Assembly: GCA_943737045.1 (NCBI GenBank)
Contig: CALSFV010000027.1
Location: forward strand, 558,001 to 622,000
Direction of reading: 5' to 3'
Source: Parapristionchus giblindavisi
Lineage: Eukaryota > Nematoda > Chromadorea > Rhabditida > Diplogasteridae
Length of the DNA stretch: 64,000 nucleotides
Positions 1 to 11,037 of the stretch are shown piece by piece; position 1 is the stretch's first letter; each line of letters starts with the position of its first letter. The notes beneath the pieces were generated by a model. The model was not told the origin of the DNA and did not search any database. It saw only the letters and a list, made by a program, of their open reading frames with translations. Position numbers and translations under genes: made by a program.

Positions 1-2270
1 TTGTACAAGGAGCAACCCTCGGTGGAGACTTGCGCCACCCAGAGAAAGTTCCCTGCAGCATAGCAATCAAGAATACTGTGGCAGAGCATTTGGTGATTGT
101 GGTCTCAAGACTATACTAGACGTGGTGGGCATGTCCAAACCGAAAAGATACACATCGTGCACTAGGTCGGATGCGAACCATCGAAAGATAACCGACTGGT
201 TGAGAACATATGCAAATAGTTCTCATTCAATCGGTTCTCATTCTAGGGTAGCCGTTGCGCAAGCGTTATCGTATTCACCGTGCACTCTTCCCAAACCTTG
301 CCACTCTCTCGTCATTTCCCCGCAAGAGAGAAGAGAGATGAGACTCATTCCATGGTAATCATCCGATTAAGTGCCAACACGTCGTACCACACCCTCGACA
401 ACGTTCGTTGCACTATATCAGTGCGAACTTTTGATCGATATTGCATATCAGAGAAATGTGCACTATACATTCCCGTTTATGCGCCAATTCTTTTTTTTTT
501 CAGGAACACTAATCAACGCCAAAGAGCAGACATCTTTGGTTAAGTAACTGTACCAAGCTATCGAAGCTCTATCGAGCACATGTGAGCTCTATCGTGCATG
601 GTTTTGAATAAGTTTGACCTAATAGTGTAGTAAGCAGCGAACATGAAGCGACGAGATGCAACGCTGCTGCGCTAATAATTTTATACATCGAAAATCGAAC
701 TCTCTGGCATTTTTCGCTCACATGTCCCGGTGCCAAACCCCACCAACTGGCAGCGCATTGAGCACCACGGCGTTTGCTCCACGGGCTTTGCTGTCCACCT
801 CGCGGACTACACTATCTTTCCGAAGCTTGGTGTACGCTGTTTTCTCGCCCGCGGTGTACGACACGAGTACCACTGTTGCTATATTTTTTTAAATACTCCA
901 AAAAGAGCTTTCGATGTATACAAGAAGGAGTGTGCACAGGGCAGGGGGTTCAAATTGTCTCGATAGAACACTTGAAATGCTCTAAAAGGCACAAAACAGG
1001 CGAGAAATTCATCTTAATTGAAGAACAACGCATAAGATGAATAGCGAGTATAGCAATTAGGAATGAAGATGCAACGGGAAAGGGAACTTTCCCTTGGGCT
1101 CAAATCAAGGACACTCAAGGGGGATGTAATGATCAAGTGATATCGACTAATTTCCTAGTCTCCACTTATAATAAATTGTGCGGTGTTACATTTTGCCTTG
1201 CGTACTTCCGTTTCGAACGGGATTTTGGCATAAATGCGATGAAGTATACCGTACCGTTCGAAATTTACACTCAGTAAAGTTTACGTGAACGTTTCCGTAG
1301 TGGTGGCGGAGGTTGCATTAAACAGGATTAGCTAGACTTTGCGGGAGCAAATTTTACGTTAGTGTAAGAGCTATTAAACATCAGGTATCAAACAAAACAA
1401 ATTAATAAAATACAGTAACAAGAAGGATGAAGCGAAATACAAAAAAAATCTCATTCAACAATTATTAATGAATTATATTTTTTTAGAAATAACAAGGACT
1501 AATAGCAATCATAGGGATAATAATGACAATCATTCAAACTATGAAGGAATGCAATTGATAACACATACACATATGGAACAGGATCGAGACTGATCGCAAT
1601 ATCCTCCCCACAGTGTCCCCGGTACGCTCCGCTCCCCCTCGATAGTCTCTGCTCCGCTCCCCCCCCCCTGCTTAGGCTCCTCTCACTCTCAAATCGAGAT
1701 TGAAGGAATTTCCAGCAGCGCGCAAATCTGGTTATGATAACGACACAGACACACAGAGATCGGCCTCTATCAAACGTCGGCGTCCCGCAACGCACCACCC
1801 GCACCACGTCAGCACACCACATTATTGCGGGCCACTATATAACGCCTGAGGGATGGAGGAAAATCGAAATGACCAGGAACTTAACCAAGACGATAATGGA
1901 TGAGTCATAGCGAACAAACGATTTGGAGTAATCAATTTCGAGATATCGGGGAAACTTCCTATCGATTGAGAAATAGAAAATAGATAGATAGAGGAGATCG
2001 AGAGAGATAGTGTGATAGGAGGTTCAAAACAGTATGCGAGCTAGAGCAGTACGAAATGGTATGCGAGAGTTGTAGTTTTCGCTGCGAGAGTTGTAGTTGT
2101 TCACTTCATTCTTCACTTCATTATGAAAGCCAGAACTACTGCTCAACATAGAAACTATCTCAAAATTCTTACTCGTCAATCCGCCTCAAAGAAAAATGTC
2201 TTACATAAGAATAGTGTGATTGGAGAGAACAGAAATGATTAGGAACAGAATAATAAATATCACAATTTAA

Positions 2271-2382
2271 AGGAATGCCCCATGGTAATTTTACTCTCCG
2301 CATTGGCATACTTTCTCGTAGACGGAGAAAGCGAGATAGTGCGGCCAGATCGGAGAGTTTCAAATTAGCTCGGGGTATGGCA
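2271..2382. mobile_element. MITE family A copy (palindrome, TTAA-flanked)
   Basis: A palindrome of about 112 bp with the family A core: arms containing CTCCGCATTGG / CCAGATCGGAGAG and the outer AGCTAATTT-type sequence. TTAA lies immediately outside at 2267-2270 and 2383-2386, as expected for a TTAA target-site duplication. Confidence 0.85.
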
Positions 2383-4140
2383 TTAATCTAGGTCAAATGT
2401 TCGAAAAGAGAAGTACACAAAATTTTAATATTGATAAGTATTTATTTTCACATGAAAACAAATATCTTAAATCATCTGAAAGAACAAATTAGCATGATGT
2501 TTGATTCCAAAAAGAAGTGTGGACTACATCCTGAATTATAAAGACGATCAGGATGTTTCAGGATTTTAAGTGTTACGATCTAAGCGGAGATATTGATCTA
2601 GCTTTCGACAATTCCCATCGAAAGAAAGGTTGAAATTCGCCCCCACAGGTACTACGAAAAGGACGCAATTTTCTAGAACAAAAATGTACAAAGATTGAAT
2701 GGATTGCGCTTTGAAGGTTGGATTGAGAATATTTTAACCTTAATGTTCTGACCTTTCAATTCCAACCTTTCTTTGCCTGTGAGCACTTATATGCTTTCAA
2801 ATACATAAAAGAGATAAATAATAAAGCAAATCAAGCAATAATCAATACTGAAAATGACTAATTGCGTATAAATCACGCAATGAAAAGTACTATCCAATAC
2901 TGTGTAGTAAGTTGCAACGATATAATACCCTAATCGGGGGCGTACCCTTTAAGGTGTCCCCGCAAGGTCAGTATAGATAGTACTCGAATATAAAGTCGTC
3001 AATGATCGGATCGGATGCAATCGGGTTCAAGGACACGAGAGATTAGAGATTACGAAGGAGGAATTGATCCAGCCAGCCACGAGGTTTGGTGGAATGCACG
3101 AACTATAGTGATGAGATTGGATCGAGGAAAACCTGTGTCTAGTTCATTTTACATTCCTTTCGTTGACCAGTGATGAGTGTCACCTGCCTAGCAGTGATTT
3201 GAATAGACCGCTCACATCTGGGAGATCATGCCAGAATGATCTTCCTCATTATCCTTGCATCGAGACTTCAACTGAAAGGGATATTCAACCGTCTATCAAA
3301 CTCATTCGTACATCGCGATATCCCATAGGTTCGATCAAACGCCTATCGAGAAAGACGATTCACCCCAATCAATCCACCATTCGCCTATGGGAAATATCTC
3401 TAGTGATTTCCCGTCAGACATCGTGTGCCTTGAATAACGAGATTTACCTTTACCTTATTTTACCTCGTTGACCTTTGTCTGCGAGATAGCATTGGAGAAA
3501 CGCACGAATGAAGTCGTGAATAAATGTATAATTTATATTTAATAAATGTATACGATACAAGTACAATTACCTTTTTTCATGCACATTAGATTTAAAAATG
3601 TAAGATGTGAACTTTATTAAAGCAATAATTGTGCTTCGTAAATTATAAATTTGATATATGAAAACACATTTATTATTTTTGGTTAATTTGTAATTTCGCG
3701 GACAATCGAGGAACCTAAAACAGGTTTTATCTGAAAATAAGGTGTGTAGATCGGCCGCATGGTACGCCCTGGATTGGATGTTTTAAGAACAACATTTGGT
3801 TTATAACATTATGGTGCCAAATGATTAAATTTTTAAAAATTGTTGAATTATTATTGATTGAATTATAGTTTTCAAGAAAATAGATATTCTTTTTTACTTA
3901 TTAATACCCTTATTAATACCCTAATTTTTGACATTTTAGTCATTAAAAGTCCTGAAGCACATTTTAACAACTCGACCAAGCCGTACTTCAGTGTTCCTGT
4001 TCCCTGACCCTTGTACAATCTCAGATCTTTCGGAAGGATTGAACAACAGTGAACTCTCCGCTTCAAAATTTCATTGTTTGTCTAACAGTTAGCTTTATCC
4101 ACTTCACAGAGTGGAAAATTAAGAGTGGGAGAGGGAGGAG

Positions 4141-4145
4141 GAGAA

Positions 4146-4207
<62 letters not shown>

Positions 4208-4236
4208 GAGAGAGAGAGAGAGGAAAAGAGAGATGG
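4141..4236. repeat. (GA)n microsatellite
   Basis: Nearly uninterrupted GA dinucleotides, continuing in a looser purine-rich flank to about 4250. The open reading on either strand here is low-complexity sequence, not a gene. Confidence 0.95.
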
Positions 4237-4489
4237 AGAGCGAGGGGAGGAGTTCAATCTACAGCAGGCCATTATTATGGTTTACTGATTTAGCTCAGAA
4301 TTTGCGTTCGTTTTATTTATTTATCATACATCCAATAAAGATGTGACAACATTTGAAACGAAGAAAAAAAAAAAAAAAAAAAAAAAAGAGTTTTGATCGT
4401 CTTGTGTCTGTGGAAGCACAGTATATTCCCCTTGTCATATACCCTCTCTCATTTTCCTCCCTTCTTTTCTTGTCTATCCTGTGTTCGAT

Positions 4490-4560
4490 AGCCAAACTCT
4501 CTCGCAAAAAAATAAAATGAGATACTGCCAAAGCGGAGAGTTTTAAATTGTATCGGAGAG
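4490..4560. mobile_element. MITE family A fragment
   Basis: Carries the right-arm signature GCCAAAGCGGAGAGTTTTAA after a disrupted left arm. No clear terminal TTAA on the left, so it looks truncated. Confidence 0.5.
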
Positions 4561-4639
4561 TGTTAAATATGTTTCAGACGTTATTTATATACCTACTCCT
4601 TCATATATTCATTGTTTTCAAATTCAAATTCATTTATCA

Positions 4640-4995
4640 TATCAGACAGACTTAGGTCAGATGAGTAATGACGCGATTAGCGTCATCCATTGGTATAGAC
4701 CACCAGAACGATCCCATAACTCTTCTCACTTCATCTCGCCAACGTAGAGGAGGTTGTCCAGGCTGTCTCCTTTTAATATGGTTGTAAGGTATCCATGTAG
4801 TCAACTTCCTAGCCCATCTTTGTTCTTCCATATTCCTCAATTTCATTGCCCATCTGCATTTTCTTCTCTTCGCTTCCTTCTCCCAATCCCGAACACCAGT
4901 CTTCAATCTAACTCTTAAATTCGTCCATCAATCAAGTCTCGTTATTCCGATCATTCTTCTCTCCATCATTGTTTTCAAAAAGAATGTTATTATAT
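4640..4995 (-). mobile_element. RTE-like non-LTR retrotransposon, 3' end fragment
   Basis: Minus-strand translation gives a basic segment with paired tryptophans (WARKLTTWIP, then GQPPLRWRDEVRRV, then a run ending in NRVITHLT and a stop). This is the pattern at the extreme C-terminus of RTE/CR1-type reverse transcriptases, after the catalytic domain. Upstream on the same strand the sequence resembles the preceding ERRMIGITRLD segment but has an in-frame stop, so the copy is dead and 5'-truncated. A second copy of the same 3' end lies at 8680-8935 on the plus strand. Confidence 0.75.
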
Positions 4996-5412
4996 CACTA
5001 TAATTATTACTTAATTATCACTAGCGGAGACTTCTCGCAAGACCACATTTGCCTTGAATAACGGGTTGTACCTTTGCATTTGCTTTTCTTCTATCTAAGA
5101 CAATAATTAAGGGAAGATACCTTCAAAGGGTTATCAGTTCTCCATTTCCCTATTCTTTTCGCTCCTCCCCCCTTTGGGACCTTAGTCTTGTCAACTGGTC
5201 TTAGACGTACTATTGCTACCTTGTTAGTCTTAACCATTTGCGTCATCATCTTCTCCCTTAATGAACATTTTCCATGTCAATGTTCGTGTGAGGATCACAT
5301 TTGAAAGACTATTAAGGCGAATTAAGCACTGAATATATTTCTAGTAAACATGTTGACCATAGTTTTGGTCATAGTTCATGCTTCCTTGTTTCTTGGTGCT
5401 CGAAGAATTACA

Positions 5413-5518
5413 GTAACACCCCGGTCTTATTTGAAACTCTCTGCTCTGGCTTTCTTAACTTTCCTTGTCTATTAGAGAGCATTGCAATGTGGAGAGTGAA
5501 ATTAGCCCGAGTGAGCCT
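5413..5518. mobile_element. MITE family A copy
   Basis: Diverged palindrome containing GAAACTCTCTGCTCTGGC and GGAGAGTGAAATTAGCCCG. The right flank is CCTTTAAG (TTAA at 5519-5522); the left TTAA is eroded. Confidence 0.7.
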
Positions 5519-5968
5519 TTAAGAAACAGTTGATCTTTGTCTCGTAAAACATAATTTATGCATGAATCTCTCCTGCGCATACTTTGACTCTGAAAACTAA
5601 TTTACCTAAAATATCTTGCGATTTCTCCCTCCAAAATCTCGCACATCCCTGTTGTGCGGATATATTACGTTTTCTAACAAATGAACCGTTGAGATCAAAC
5701 GAAATGTTTCCTAAAGATATGATTGGCACAATCTTGTTTCATGAAGCCAATCAGCTTGGAGAAAGTACATCTTTGATGCAATAACGCAATCTTTGTGAAC
5801 TTTCTGAAGTGCTACATCTTCAAAGACAAATAAATCGTTGAGTTTAACTTACAGTAAATTTAAATTAATGATAATTAAATGATACAAATATAGTCTTGCA
5901 TGCACATTACTGTTAAAATTAATTTTTTTAAGCAATCAACACCAAACTGACAACCAAGTAGTGTTCCA

Positions 5969-7014
5969 CACTCAGAAAAAAGGTGTAAAATGAACAGGTG
6001 TAATTTTGTAGAACTCCTCGGAGAGTTTTGGGGAAGACGTAGGGGTGTCCTAATTTACACCTTTTAAAGTGCTCTTTTGAACACATGAAAAGATGTCCAG
6101 TTTTACAGGTTTCAGCTTCACGTTCAAAGTTTCGAGTCTCTGATTTACACCTCTTTATGTGCTCAGTGTGTTTAAACCGAACCACCGCGCGTTTTAGGAA
6201 CCCCTAATTCGCAGATCCGGAATTATTTTTGTTTCTTCAAAATTTTGTAGTTTCATGAATGTATTTCGCTTAAATCTTTGATGAGGGTGAACACTGAAAC
6301 AATATAAATTGTATTGGAAAAAATAGAGAAGAAATAAGAGTATTGGTAATACGAAGTTTGCTAAATGCAGTGAAAAGTCCTATCTAAAATCTCTGTGAAT
6401 ACAATTTTTATTAACATTTTACATATTCAAATATCTTGCAGACCTATAGTTCCGCCTAATTTGATGACAACAGCTTTCAGCTAGTTCTCACGACTACGAA
6501 ATTAATTTTTTTGTGCATTTATTCAGTACGATTTTTTGCTAATTTACGAATATTTTTGAAAATTCCGCCTCTAGAGTTGCGTTTCTGCATTTAGCAATGC
6601 CGCCTAATACCGTAGTTTTTTTAAAACTTTGATGTGCATGTGGCAAAAGGGGCGTACGTCCTTTTGGCTTGTGTGTCCCGTCCGTGATGCACATGCCATC
6701 AAGCGATTGTTAAATCTCTTGTTATTATAATTGAAAGATATGACTGTGACACGCAAATGTGTTGTCACTCACAAATTTTTGACAGTCAGTACAATATTGA
6801 CAAAGTGGTCGGAGTCTAAAGATATGTGCAGAGCTAATGAATGAAAAGGGGTGACCGCGCCATTCAAAAAGGTGTAGTTTTTACACCTCGAGGTGTTCAT
6901 TTTTACACCTTTTCATGTGTTGAAAAGTACACTTTTTAGGCTGTGAATGTTACACACAGAGTCTGATCCAATGAACATGAAAAGGTGTTATATTTTACAC
7001 TTTTTTTCTGAGTG
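5969..7014. mobile_element. Non-autonomous TIR DNA transposon, CACTCAG ends
   Basis: The left end begins CACTCAGAAAAAAGGTGTAA and the right end is its inverted repeat, finishing CTTTTTTTCTGAGTG. The terminal inverted repeat is about 25 bp, and copies of an AGGTGTAAA/TTTACACCT motif recur inside both ends (for example 6050-6065 and 6868-6915), as subterminal transposase-binding repeats would. The 1.05-kb interior has no transposase reading frame. No convincing target-site duplication is visible. The superfamily is not assigned. Confidence 0.8.
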
Positions 7015-7430
7015 CAAGCTAAAGCTTCTGTAAGCATTTATCAACAAAAACAGGAAGTAAAGACGACAGATAGCTAAGTCCTAAGAATTCAATTGATTCG
7101 AAAGTTTTTTCTCTTTTGCTCAAATCTGAACGTCATCTTCTCCACTATCACGATCAACAACTTCCCATCACTCATGATTGATTCGCCTCATCGACGCTGT
7201 TTTCAAGCTGTCGTCGTTCCTCACACTTTCTAGGATTTTCATCATCGAATATTGATTTTTCCATTTGAATTCATTGTTTGATGATTAATTTGAAGTCGAT
7301 GCCTGGAGTTTAGAAAGATACAGATCGAAGACATTCACTATCAATACAATCACATCAACACTAATTATATCAACAGTAGCATTATTGCAACTTTTTACGA
7401 AATACTCCTCACTTTAGGCGATTTTATAAG

Positions 7431-7525
7431 TCCCCGATCAAATTTTTTTCTCCGCTCTGGCAACACTATCGTAGACGCGGAGAGCGAGAGAGTATAGCCA
7501 GATCGGAGAGCTTTAAATTTGCGCC
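7431..7525. mobile_element. MITE family A copy
   Basis: Arms TTCTCCGCTCTGGCAACAC and GCCAGATCGGAGAGCTTT flank a CGTAGACGCGGAGAGCGAG centre. The outer ends are decayed and no TTAA pair remains. Confidence 0.65.
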
Positions 7526-7687
7526 TTCAAACCCCCTTAATTCTCCCATCATCCCAATTTGAACTCTTGCTGGCAGGTGGCAACGAGCAGTTTGTTATGA
7601 AACAACTGACTCTCTTCCTTTAAGGATTAACTCTCGATCCCTTACGGCAACCATCCTCTCTCACTATCTGTCCAATGAAAATCTTCC

Positions 7688-7778
7688 CTTATGCATCGTT
7701 ACATTTGACTTACGTGCCTACGCCGTAGCCCCCCTCCGCCGCGTCGGACACGCGGCAAATGTAACGACGCATTACAAA
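7688..7778. repeat. Short inverted repeat (hairpin)
   Basis: ATGCATCGTTACATTTG is followed about 50 bp later by CAAATGTAACGACGCAT. It could be a small fold-back element remnant; there is no further context. Confidence 0.5.
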
Positions 7779-8097
7779 CACTCATTTGAACCACATAAAA
7801 GCATTGCTTCAATCATAAATGTATTTATTGGTACCTTTTTTTCTTTCTACCATGGCGTGGATATATTATTTATAATTGCCTCTGGGAGGCTAGATTTCTC
7901 TTACAATCACGATCGGAAACTTATTCTAGTCATGCCATCTAGTTAGCTTGATGGTGCGACATCCAGTGTATTCAATGATCCATTAGCTTGGCATCTGTTG
8001 TTTTCGCACTATCGAATTGCACTATCATTACGAAACGCCAAAGTGTCGTAGTCACTATGGAATGTTAAGAATGTTGCAGTCGTGTCTGGTCCGTCAA

Positions 8098-8290
8098 GCT
8101 CTACCTCTGTCTCTCTCTACCTCTACCTCTGCCTCTACCTCTGCCTCTACCTCTGTCTCTCTACCTCTACCTCTACCTCTAGCTCTGCCTCTACCTCTGT
8201 CTCTCTACCTCTACCTCTACCTCTTCCTCTACCTCCACCTCCACCTCTACCTCTACCTCTACCTCTTCCTCTTCCTCTACCACTCTCCCT
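8098..8290. repeat. Imperfect CTCTAC hexamer array
   Basis: Degenerate tandem copies of CTCTAC with CTCTGC and CTCTTC variants. The same hexamer recurs on the same strand near 9384 and, far cleaner, at 60157. The long leucine/serine open readings are repeat artefacts. Confidence 0.9.
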
Positions 8291-8679
8291 ATCTCTCCCA
8301 CTTCCGATTGTAACACTAAGACTGCAGTGGGAAGAGAGTCATTGTGATGACGTGTAATTTGTCATCCACTTCGCACTTTTGAATATCAAAGAATGCCCAA
8401 ACACTAGATGATCTAGCTCTTTAAGGAACACTTCAATCTCGCTCTCCACTTTGATTGCACTTTCGAGCGGGAAAAAAGAAATATGCCTTTTCAAGGAAGA
8501 TATTCAAATAACAACGTTATTTTCCTGGTAACTTCGAACCTAATGGATTACAGTCTTTGTATGGACGCAACATTTATGGTCCAAGAAGATCATGGTCTCG
8601 TAGGAGCGCCAGATCAATGTGTTGCTTATTTTATATTTCCTATTGTTCTTTATTATCTTTTAATTAAATGATAGACACA

Positions 8680-8935
8680 CCTCCACTACCATGGCGAGAT
8701 GAACTGAGAAGAGAAGGAATTTTCTGACAGTCTTGGCCTATAGAAGATGCTAATCGCATCATTACTCATCTGACTTAACTCTGATATGGAACACTATTTG
8801 AATTACACGTCCATTCATCCATCTTCATATGCTTGGCGAATGATCTCTCGTTTCTGCTTCTCATTTTACTGTTGAATTATATGTTTGACTAATTATGGTG
8901 AATAAATAATTATTATTATGCTGGTTACTCATCCA
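8680..8935 (+). mobile_element. RTE-like non-LTR retrotransposon, 3' end fragment
   Basis: Plus-strand match to the 3' end seen at 4640-4995 on the other strand. It shares the CTACxxTGGCGAGATGAA segment and the TCATTACTCATCTGAC segment with its stop, followed by a 3' UTR ending in AATAAATAATTATTATTATG. The coding part has an extra stop and is degenerate. The (ATT)n-like tail is typical of RTE elements. Confidence 0.65.
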
Positions 8936-9383
8936 ATCTCTGTTCAATAGTGTCGTGCGAGGTGTGAAAAATATTGTGACTGCCTCTTTTTTTTATAATC
9001 ATAAGACGTCGCGAGCAGCCGAGTATCAACAGAAATTGATACTCGTTGAATATCCTCTATCCCTCTCATCCATATTTCCTGTGGAAGTGATTTCACTTAC
9101 TCTGTCGCTGTTCTCTCCACCAACGAGTGAGAAATTAGACGGTAAACTCAGATTTCCGACTCTTGCAGTTTTCCTTGTTTTCTCTAGTGCAAATATAGCA
9201 ATATTTCTCACTCATATAAAAACTGTGGACACAAAAAAGATTAAAAAACACGAAGCTGAGTGCGCTTTCTTTAGTAGACTTCAGCTTAATAGATTTGTTC
9301 TTGAAGAGCCTGTCGCGAAAATTGAGCAGGCGTGAAAGACAGAGGCTCTTGTTAAAATTCAGCTGATCCGTTGTATTCCTTAG

Positions 9384-9505
9384 TCCTCGCCCTCTACCTC
9401 TCCTTCAGCCTCTACCTCTACCTCTCCCTCTACCTCTCCTTCTCCCTCTCCCTCTACCCCTCCCTCTACCCCTCCCTCTCCCTCAACCTCTACCTCTTCC
9501 TCTCC
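9384..9505. repeat. Imperfect CTCTAC/CTCCCT array
   Basis: A second decayed array of the CTCTAC hexamer, mixed with CTCCCT units. Only repeat-derived open frames are present. Confidence 0.85.
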
Positions 9506-10867
9506 AATTCGCAAGGATCCGTCAACACGTAGTATTACACGAACTCTCGTCGCTTCTCTCCCGTGCATTTTATTATCCCATTGTCTTTTACTTTTATACT
9601 GCTTTATCGACTGATTCACACATTTCAACACACAGTTTCTTATTTTTCTTATAATTTAACTGGTGCTTATTGTTAACCCGCTTTTCTTTGCACTATGTTG
9701 TTTTAGCCAATTTCCCAGTGGAGTAGACTCAGATTCTTTATTATTTAGATATATTATAATTTCGTTGAGAGTCCTTTGAAGGAAAAATCTATTAGACTTA
9801 TTTTCAAAGCTTTACGAATTATCGTTCCGAGTTACACGATAATCTGTCTGATTCATATTGCAATCTGAGTGATTGAACGCGGTACAAGATTATCCGGTCG
9901 TATAGAGCCGTGGATTAGGGAGATTTATTTAATGGAGTACTGTGTATTAGTACTGTATTCTGTAGTTTTCTTAGTGCACTTTATAATACAATACAATGAC
10001 CTTTATCATGCACAAAACCCATGGGAGGGAACGGTTACCACGAAATGACTGATTATTCTAGGCGTGAATCAATGGTCATTTACATCTTGAATGGCATTTC
10101 TTGGTAATTAGTCAACTGATTAGAGCGAAAGGTGTTGCGATAATGAAGTTTGTCGTAGATCTGTTCACATCTGACGTAGTTTCACCATATCTAATTATTA
10201 TTCTTTTTTATAAGGTTCCTATTGTCATCATAACCGTGATATCCCTGGATAATTACACCCTCATTACATTGTCAAATCGAAATTATTTAATTTCAATTGC
10301 TGTCGCGCCTCGGGCGTTGATAAAATATCATTATTTTGATTCTGCAGGAGTTAAGAACGTTGATCTCTGTCCCGTAAAACACTCATGATACATTATTCAT
10401 GATAGAGCAGCTCTTCGACACTAAAGATTAATCCGTCTAACATCTTGCGATTTGTCCAATCGTAGAATATTCTATAAGATTTGATTCTCAATTTAACTCG
10501 AAGCTTTCTCTATCTCTCTACTTTCACCTCTATCTTTCCCTAATTGTCCGTTTCCTCCACGTAACTATCAATCTGTTGTCAATATAAATTCTAGATTCAC
10601 AGCGGTTCATATTTCACAACCGTTAAAACGTTCTTAGTGAGTCAGATGAATCCCCAGCGGTCTCATCCGTGCGCTTTCATATTTGGCGACCGGAATACAA
10701 ACCGGGAAATAGCATGTGAAATGGAGAGTCCGTTCTGCCTGTTATAAAATCCACCGGATAATCTTGAGAACTCTGGCCTCATCTTTCTAAGTAGCCACTG
10801 ACGTTTTATTTCTTCCTAGTCCTCGTGCAACCATAAACAGCTTGAGGGATTATGCCCGAATATTAAA

Positions 10868-10915
10868 ATGGGCGGGGCCAAGGCCAAGAAGCCCTCAACA
10901 TACGGCGAAGTCTTG
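10868..10915 (+). CDS. Possible alternative first coding exon of cal-1
   Basis: An ATG opens 16 codons (translation starts MGGAKAKKPSTYGEVL) and ends at a plausible donor, TTG|GTAACT, in phase 0. That is the same phase as the supported first exon at 11038, so it would splice in frame to exon 2 at 20373. Its position 120 bp upstream of the main start and its lysine-rich content fit an alternative amino terminus. The evidence is only the open frame and the donor; it may equally be 5' UTR. Confidence 0.3.
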
Positions 10916-11037
10916 GTAACTAGTAGCTACCAAATTGTGAGAGTAGGAGTTTGCTTGACTACTTAACGGATACGCGGAAGAGTCTAGTTGACGGCTCCGG
11001 ATTCGATTTGACGGTTACGGATCGCTAATCAGTGAAG

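Larger units (their letters stand above)
1..10867. other. Gene-poor repeat-rich interval
   Basis: I find no exon chain or recognisable protein here. Open stretches are short and mostly follow CT/GA-rich or CTCTAC-repeat sequence. What can be recognised is listed separately: two RTE-type retrotransposon 3' fragments, a 1-kb TIR element, palindromic MITEs and simple repeats. A short piece at about 700-870 is open in several frames and could be a decayed coding fragment, but I recognise no family in any frame. The first 600 bases may belong to a gene continuing left of the window; I see no splice-supported exon there. Confidence 0.6.

Noticed and set aside
700..900. Multi-frame open segment that might be coding
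   Set aside because: Open in several frames on both strands with no recognisable motif; kept only as a remark.
4049..4346. Arginine/glutamate-rich open frames
   Set aside because: Pure GA-microsatellite translation.
8955..9335. A 126-codon open frame on the plus strand
   Set aside because: No family resemblance, no splice signals at its ends, and biased hydrophobic/serine content fits AT-rich noncoding sequence.
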